Below, one piece after another: positions 59,908-64,000 of a stretch of 64,000 nucleotides of DNA (position 1 is the first letter of the stretch; the number at the start of each line of letters is the position of its first letter). The stretch covers positions 1,240,001 to 1,304,000 of the forward strand of contig JASGIB010000001.1 of NCBI GenBank assembly GCA_047602125.1, in the 5' to 3' direction. The stretch is from Pseudoluteimonas sp047602125. GTDB taxonomy: Bacteria > Pseudomonadota > Gammaproteobacteria > Xanthomonadales > Xanthomonadaceae. Position numbers and translations under genes: made by a program. Below the pieces are notes generated by a model. That model was not told the DNA's origin. It worked only from the letters and a program-made list of their open reading frames with translations, and ran no database searches.

Positions 59908-62685
59908 TCAGTGGGCATCGTCCCAGTTGGCCCCGGTGCCGGCGTCCACGACCAGGGGCACCCGCAACTCGGCCGCGCCCTCCATCCGCGCCCGCACCTG
60001 GGGCAGCAGGGTGTCGAGGAAGCCGGGTTCGCACTCGAACACGAGCTCGTCGTGGACCTGCAGGATCATCTTCGCCCGGTCGCGATGCGCGGCCATCCAG
60101 GCGTCGATCGCAGTCATCGCGCGCTTGATGATGTCGGCCGCGGTGCCCTGCATCGGCGCGTTGATCGCGGCGCGCTCGGCGCCGGCGCGCTGGGCCTGGT
60201 TGCGCGAGGCGATGTAGGGCAGGTACAGCCGCCGCCCGAACACGGTTTCGACGTAGCCCCGTTCGCGCGCCAGTTCGCGGGTGCGTTCCATGAAATCGCG
60301 CACGCCCGGGTAGCGGCTGAAGTACAGCGCGATGTAATCCTGCGCCTCGCCGCGCGCGATGCCGAGCTGCCTGGCCAAGCCGAACGCGCCCATGCCGTAC
60401 ATCAGGCCGAAGTTGATCGCCTTGGCCGCGCGGCGCTCGTTCGCGGACACGTCGTCGATCGCTTTGCCGAACACTTCGGCGGCGGTCGCGCGGTGGATGT
60501 CGTCGCCGCCTTCGAACGCGCGCAGCAGCGCCGGGTCCTCCGACAGGTGGGCCATGATCCGCAGCTCGATCTGCGAATAGTCGCAGGCGAGCAGCACGCG
60601 GCCTTCGGGCGCGACGAATGCGCGGCGGATGCGGCGCCCGTCCTCGGTGCGGATCGGGATGTTCTGCAGGTTCGGATCGTTCGAGCTGAGCCGCCCGGTC
60701 GCGGCGCCCGCCTGGTGGTAGCTGGTATGCACGCGGCCGGTGTCGGGATTCACCATCTCCGGCAATTTGTCGGTGTAGGTGCTGCGCAGCTTGGCGAGGC
60801 CACGGTATTCGAGGATCACCCGCGGAAGTTCGTGCTGGTCGGCGATCGTTTCCAGCGCCTCTTCGTTGGTCGAAGGGGCGCCGCCGGGCGTCTTCACCAG
60901 CGCCGGCAGCTTCAGTTCCTCGAACAGCAATTGCCCGAGCTGCTTGGGCGAATCCATGTTGAACGTGCGCCCGGCCAGCTCCGTGGCCTGCTGCTGCAGC
61001 GCGAGCATGCGCCGCGACAGGTCGGCCGATTGCCGGCGCAGTTCGGCGGCATCGATCAGCACGCCGTTGGCTTCGACCCGTTCCAGCACCGGCACCAGCG
61101 GCATTTCGATGTCGCAGTACACGGACAGCAGGCCCGGCTCCGACTCCAACCGCGGCTTGAGCACGCGATGCAGGCGCAGCGTGACGTCGGCATCCTCTGC
61201 GGCGTAGCGCGTGGCGTCGTCGAGCGCGACGTGTCCGAACGGAATCGCCTTCGCGCCCTTGCCCGCCACGTCCTCGTATTTCACCGTGTCGTAGCCGAGA
61301 TGGCGTTCGGCCAGCGAATCCATGTCGTGGCGCTGCAGCCCGGCTTCGAGCACGAAGCTTTCGAGCAGGGTGTCGTCCGCATAGCCGGCGACATCGACCC
61401 CGTGTCGTCGCAGCACGTGCAGGTCGTACTTGCCGTGCTGGCCAAGCTTGCGCTTCGCCGGATCGGACAGCAGCGGGCGCAAGGCATTGAGCACCGCCGC
61501 GCGTGGCAGTTGCGCAGGCGCGCCGGGATAGTCGTGGGCCAGCGGGATGTAACAGGCCTTGCCCGGCTCGACGCTGAAACTGATGCCGACCAGGTTGGCG
61601 CGCATCGGGTCGAGCGAATCGGTTTCGGTATCGAATGCGAATTCATCGGCCGCGCCCAGGGTCGCGATCCAGGCATCGAGCTGCGACCGTTCGAGCACGC
61701 ATTCGTATTCGCCGGCCGCGGACAGCGCCGGGTCGGCGGACGGCGATGCCGGCGCCGACGGCGCGCTGGTGAAGCCGCGTCCGCGCGCGGCGCCCGGTTC
61801 CTTCTCCGCGACCGCGGCCGCCGCGCCGCCGTCGAGTTCCTTCAGCGCCTGGTTGAAGCCGTAGCGTGAATACAGCGCGCGCAGCGCATCGGCATCCCGC
61901 TCGCGCAGGTGCAGGTCGGCCGGTTCCTGCCCGAGCGCCACGTCGGTCTTGATCGTGGTCAGTTCGCGATTGAGCGGCAGCCGCGGCAGCGCCTCGCGCA
62001 GGCTTTCGCCGATCTTGCCGCCGACCTTGCCGGCATTGGCGATCACGCCGTCCAGCGAGCCGTATTCGGCCAGCCACTTGGCCGCGGTCTTGGGCCCGCA
62101 CTTTTCCACGCCGGGGATGTTGTCGACCTTGTCACCCATCAGCGCCAGGTAGTCGACGATCTGGTCGGCGCGCACGCCGAACTTCGCCAGCACCGCTTCG
62201 TCGGAATCCAGCTTGCCGCCGCTCATGGTGTTGACCAGCGCCACGCCTCCACCATTCGGAGCACGACGCACCAGCTGCGCCATGTCCTTGTCGCCGGTGG
62301 AGACGACCACGTCGATGCCCGCTTCCGCGCCGCGCACCGCCAGCGTGCCGATCACGTCGTCCGCTTCCACGCCCTCGATGCGCAGGATCGGCAGGCCCAG
62401 CGCGGCCACGATCTGCATCATCGGCTCGATCTGCGCGCGCAGTTCGTCCGGCATCGGCGGGCGGTTGGCCTTGTACTCGGCGTACAGGTCGTCGCGGAAG
62501 GTCCTGCCCGGCGCGTCCATCACGAACGCGATGTAGTCCGGCTTCTCCTTCAGGTGCCCTCGCAGCATGTTGACCACGCCGAACAGTGCGCCGGTCGGTT
62601 CGCCTGCGGCGTTGCTCAGCGGCGGCAGCGCGTGGAAGGCGCGATAGAGGTAGTTGTATCCGTCGATCAGGACAAGGCGGCTCAT
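59908..62685 (-). CDS. polA: DNA polymerase I
   Basis: The 925-residue enzyme has all three domains. The 5'-nuclease has GYNYLYRAFHALPPL, VEADDVIGTLA and STGDKDMAQLV. The 3'-5' proofreading domain has FAFDTETDSLD, GQHGKYDLHVL and YAAEDADVTLR. The polymerase has motif A LLACDYSQIELRIMAHLS, motif B KAINFGLMYGMGAFGLARQL and motif C ILQVHDELVFE. In the second exonuclease motif the usual Asn is His (GQHGKYD), while the metal-binding Asp/Glu residues are kept. An Ala/Pro-rich linker lies at about 290-320. The sX13-like gene follows downstream. Confidence 0.96.
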   Translation of the reverse strand: MSRLVLIDGYNYLYRAFHALPPLSNAAGEPTGALFGVVNMLRGHLKEKPDYIAFVMDAPGRTFRDDLYAEYKANRPPMPDELRAQIEPMMQIVAALGLPILRIEGVEADDVIGTLAVRGAEAGIDVVVSTGDKDMAQLVRRAPNGGGVALVNTMSGGKLDSDEAVLAKFGVRADQIVDYLALMGDKVDNIPGVEKCGPKTAAKWLAEYGSLDGVIANAGKVGGKIGESLREALPRLPLNRELTTIKTDVALGQEPADLHLRERDADALRALYSRYGFNQALKELDGGAAAAVAEKEPGAARGRGFTSAPSAPASPSADPALSAAGEYECVLERSQLDAWIATLGAADEFAFDTETDSLDPMRANLVGISFSVEPGKACYIPLAHDYPGAPAQLPRAAVLNALRPLLSDPAKRKLGQHGKYDLHVLRRHGVDVAGYADDTLLESFVLEAGLQRHDMDSLAERHLGYDTVKYEDVAGKGAKAIPFGHVALDDATRYAAEDADVTLRLHRVLKPRLESEPGLLSVYCDIEMPLVPVLERVEANGVLIDAAELRRQSADLSRRMLALQQQATELAGRTFNMDSPKQLGQLLFEELKLPALVKTPGGAPSTNEEALETIADQHELPRVILEYRGLAKLRSTYTDKLPEMVNPDTGRVHTSYHQAGAATGRLSSNDPNLQNIPIRTEDGRRIRRAFVAPEGRVLLACDYSQIELRIMAHLSEDPALLRAFEGGDDIHRATAAEVFGKAIDDVSANERRAAKAINFGLMYGMGAFGLARQLGIARGEAQDYIALYFSRYPGVRDFMERTRELARERGYVETVFGRRLYLPYIASRNQAQRAGAERAAINAPMQGTAADIIKRAMTAIDAWMAAHRDRAKMILQVHDELVFECEPGFLDTLLPQVRARMEGAAELRVPLVVDAGTGANWDDAH

Positions 62686-62745
62686 GCGGCGATTCTACGC
62701 GCCGGGCCACTGGCACAATGGCGGCCCGCTCGCCGAGTCATCCCG

Positions 62746-64000
62746 ATGCTGCGCTGGTTCGAAACCCGGCTCGATCCCTTCCCCGACGTAGCGCCGTCGC
62801 AGCCGCCGGCCAGCCTGTACGCGTTCTGCCGCCACTACACCCGCGGCGCCGAACCCTGGCTGTTGCTGCTCACCGCGACCACCGGCTGCATCGCGCTGGC
62901 GGAAGTCGCGCTGTACGCCTACGTCGGCGACCTTGTCGACCGCATGACCGCGCTGGGCGTGCGCGATTTCCTGGCCGCCGAGACCACGCGGCTGTGGTGG
63001 ATGGCGGCGCTGGTGCTGGTGGGCCTGCCGGCGCTGGTGCTGCTCAATTCGCTGGTGCAGCACCAGACCCTGCTCGGCAACTTCCCGATGCGGATCCGCT
63101 GGAACGTGCATCGCTACCTGCTGCGGCAGTCGATGGGCTATTTCCAGGACGAATTCGCCGGGCGCATCGCGACCAAGCTGATGCAGACCTCGCTGGCGGT
63201 GCGCGAAGTCGTGGTCAAGGTGCTCGACATCGGCAACTACGTGCTGGTGTATTTCGGCGGAACCCTGGTCGTCGCGGCCAGCGCGGACTGGCGGCTGATG
63301 CTGCCGTTCGCCGGATGGCTGCTGTGCTACGCGCTGTTGATGCGCTGGTTCGTGCCGCGCATGGAACGCATTTCGCGCCAGCAGGCGGATGCGCGTTCGA
63401 CCATGACCGGGCGCATCGTCGACAGCTACACCAACATCTCCACGGTCAAGCTGTTCTCGCATTCGCAACGCGAGCAGGCCTATGCGCGCGAGGCGATGGA
63501 CGGATTCCTCGGCACGGTCTACCGGCAAATGCGCCTGGCGACCAACGTCTACAGCCTGCTGTATGCGCTGAACATGGCGCTGGTGTTCTCGGTCGCAGCG
63601 CTCGGCATCTGGCTGTGGCTGCACGGCCACGCGAGCGTCGGCGCGCTGGCGGTGGCTTCGGCGCTGGCGTTGCGCATGCTCGGCATGTCGCACTGGATCA
63701 TGTGGGAACTGTCGGCGCTGTTCGAGAACATCGGCACCGTGCACGACGGCATCGCCTCGATCTCGCTGCCGCCGACGGTGGACGACGCGCCCGGCGCGCC
63801 GGCGCTGCCGCGGGTGCGCGGCGACATCCGCTTCGACGGCGTCGCCTTCCACTACGGCAAGGGCGGCGGGGTGATCGATCGCCTCGACCTGCACGTCGCG
63901 CCGGGCGAGATGATCGGCGTGGTCGGCCGCAGCGGCGCCGGCAAGTCGACGCTGGTGAACCTGTTGCTGCGCTTCCACGACGTCGAGGCCGGGCGCATCG
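62746..64000 (+). CDS. ABC transporter, fused permease/ATPase (partial)
   Basis: The gene runs off the right edge; 418 residues are visible. An N-terminal exporter-type membrane domain with about six helices (about 40-350) contains the coupling stretch RIVDSYTNISTVKLFSHSQR. The ATPase domain then begins with the A-loop region IRFDGVAFHYGKGGG and Walker A GRSGAGKSTLVNLLLRFH (about 394-411). The signature and Walker B lie beyond the window. It is divergent from polA over 60 bases. The substrate (lipid, drug or peptide) cannot be named. Confidence 0.88.
   Translation, partial: MLRWFETRLDPFPDVAPSQPPASLYAFCRHYTRGAEPWLLLLTATTGCIALAEVALYAYVGDLVDRMTALGVRDFLAAETTRLWWMAALVLVGLPALVLLNSLVQHQTLLGNFPMRIRWNVHRYLLRQSMGYFQDEFAGRIATKLMQTSLAVREVVVKVLDIGNYVLVYFGGTLVVAASADWRLMLPFAGWLLCYALLMRWFVPRMERISRQQADARSTMTGRIVDSYTNISTVKLFSHSQREQAYAREAMDGFLGTVYRQMRLATNVYSLLYALNMALVFSVAALGIWLWLHGHASVGALAVASALALRMLGMSHWIMWELSALFENIGTVHDGIASISLPPTVDDAPGAPALPRVRGDIRFDGVAFHYGKGGGVIDRLDLHVAPGEMIGVVGRSGAGKSTLVNLLLRFHDVEAGRI

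Overview
The window is about 70% G+C, has almost no intergenic space and reads as chromosome of a member of the Xanthomonadaceae (Lysobacter/Luteimonas/Thermomonas-like; the genus cannot be fixed from this window). Supporting evidence is the RhlB helicase with an N-terminus starting SDKPLTD, a TonB-dependent receptor with a GH13/GH97 maltodextrin locus, the dprA-smg-topA and def-fmt-rsmB neighbourhoods, dispersed palindromic repeats of xanthomonad type, and a probable homologue of the Xanthomonas small RNA sX13 downstream of polA. No tRNA, rRNA, CRISPR array, transposase, phage gene or integrase was seen.

Layout. 1-6.4 kb: start of a GT39-type glycosyltransferase, then def-fmt-rsmB (translation start and ribosome modification) on the minus strand, diverging from a LysM protein, dprA and smg. 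6.4-12.2 kb: an exported unknown protein, topA, ohr-tsaC and two exported DUF4124 paralogues. 12.2-12.7 kb: a lower-G+C block that looks like a single integron gene cassette (unknown 105-aa ORF plus attC-like site) placed between two convergent genes. 12.7-19 kb: an SDR, a small lipoprotein, sppA, a MATE exporter, DUF3667 and DUF4286 genes. 19-25.7 kb: an intergenic region with two perfect DnaA boxes, priA (carrying a dispersed repeat in frame), a GbsR/MarR regulator diverging from an epimerase-NDH-2 pair, DUF1203 and rpoH.

25.8-38.1 kb is a complete maltodextrin-use locus: a LacI regulator, a lipoprotein GH13 amylase, an MFS sugar carrier, a cytoplasmic GH13 alpha-glucosidase, an exported GH97 alpha-glucosidase, an exported esterase and a TonB-dependent receptor. 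Two copies of an identical 17-bp LacI-type palindrome, one between the divergent MFS and alpha-glucosidase genes and one upstream of the receptor, link the parts into a probable regulon.

38.1-49.2 kb: ung, a two-receiver response regulator whose first receiver lacks the phospho-acceptor Asp, ftsX, ftsE, rhlB, trxA, rho, two exported proteins of unknown role and a KefB-type antiporter. 49.2-53.3 kb: a large inverted repeat, a lower-G+C lipoprotein gene, a 1095-aa membrane ankyrin-repeat protein and ycgL. 53.4-64 kb: an S9 peptidase, a small membrane protein, an EptA-type phosphoethanolamine transferase, hemF, a DUF421 protein, a hairpin-rich region with the sX13-like RNA, polA and the start of an ABC exporter.

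No wholly new multigene system was recognised. The most unusual features are the orphan integron cassette, the repeat inside priA, the degenerate/intact double receiver in the ftsEX operon, the shared LacI operators and the hairpin array next to the sX13-like gene.
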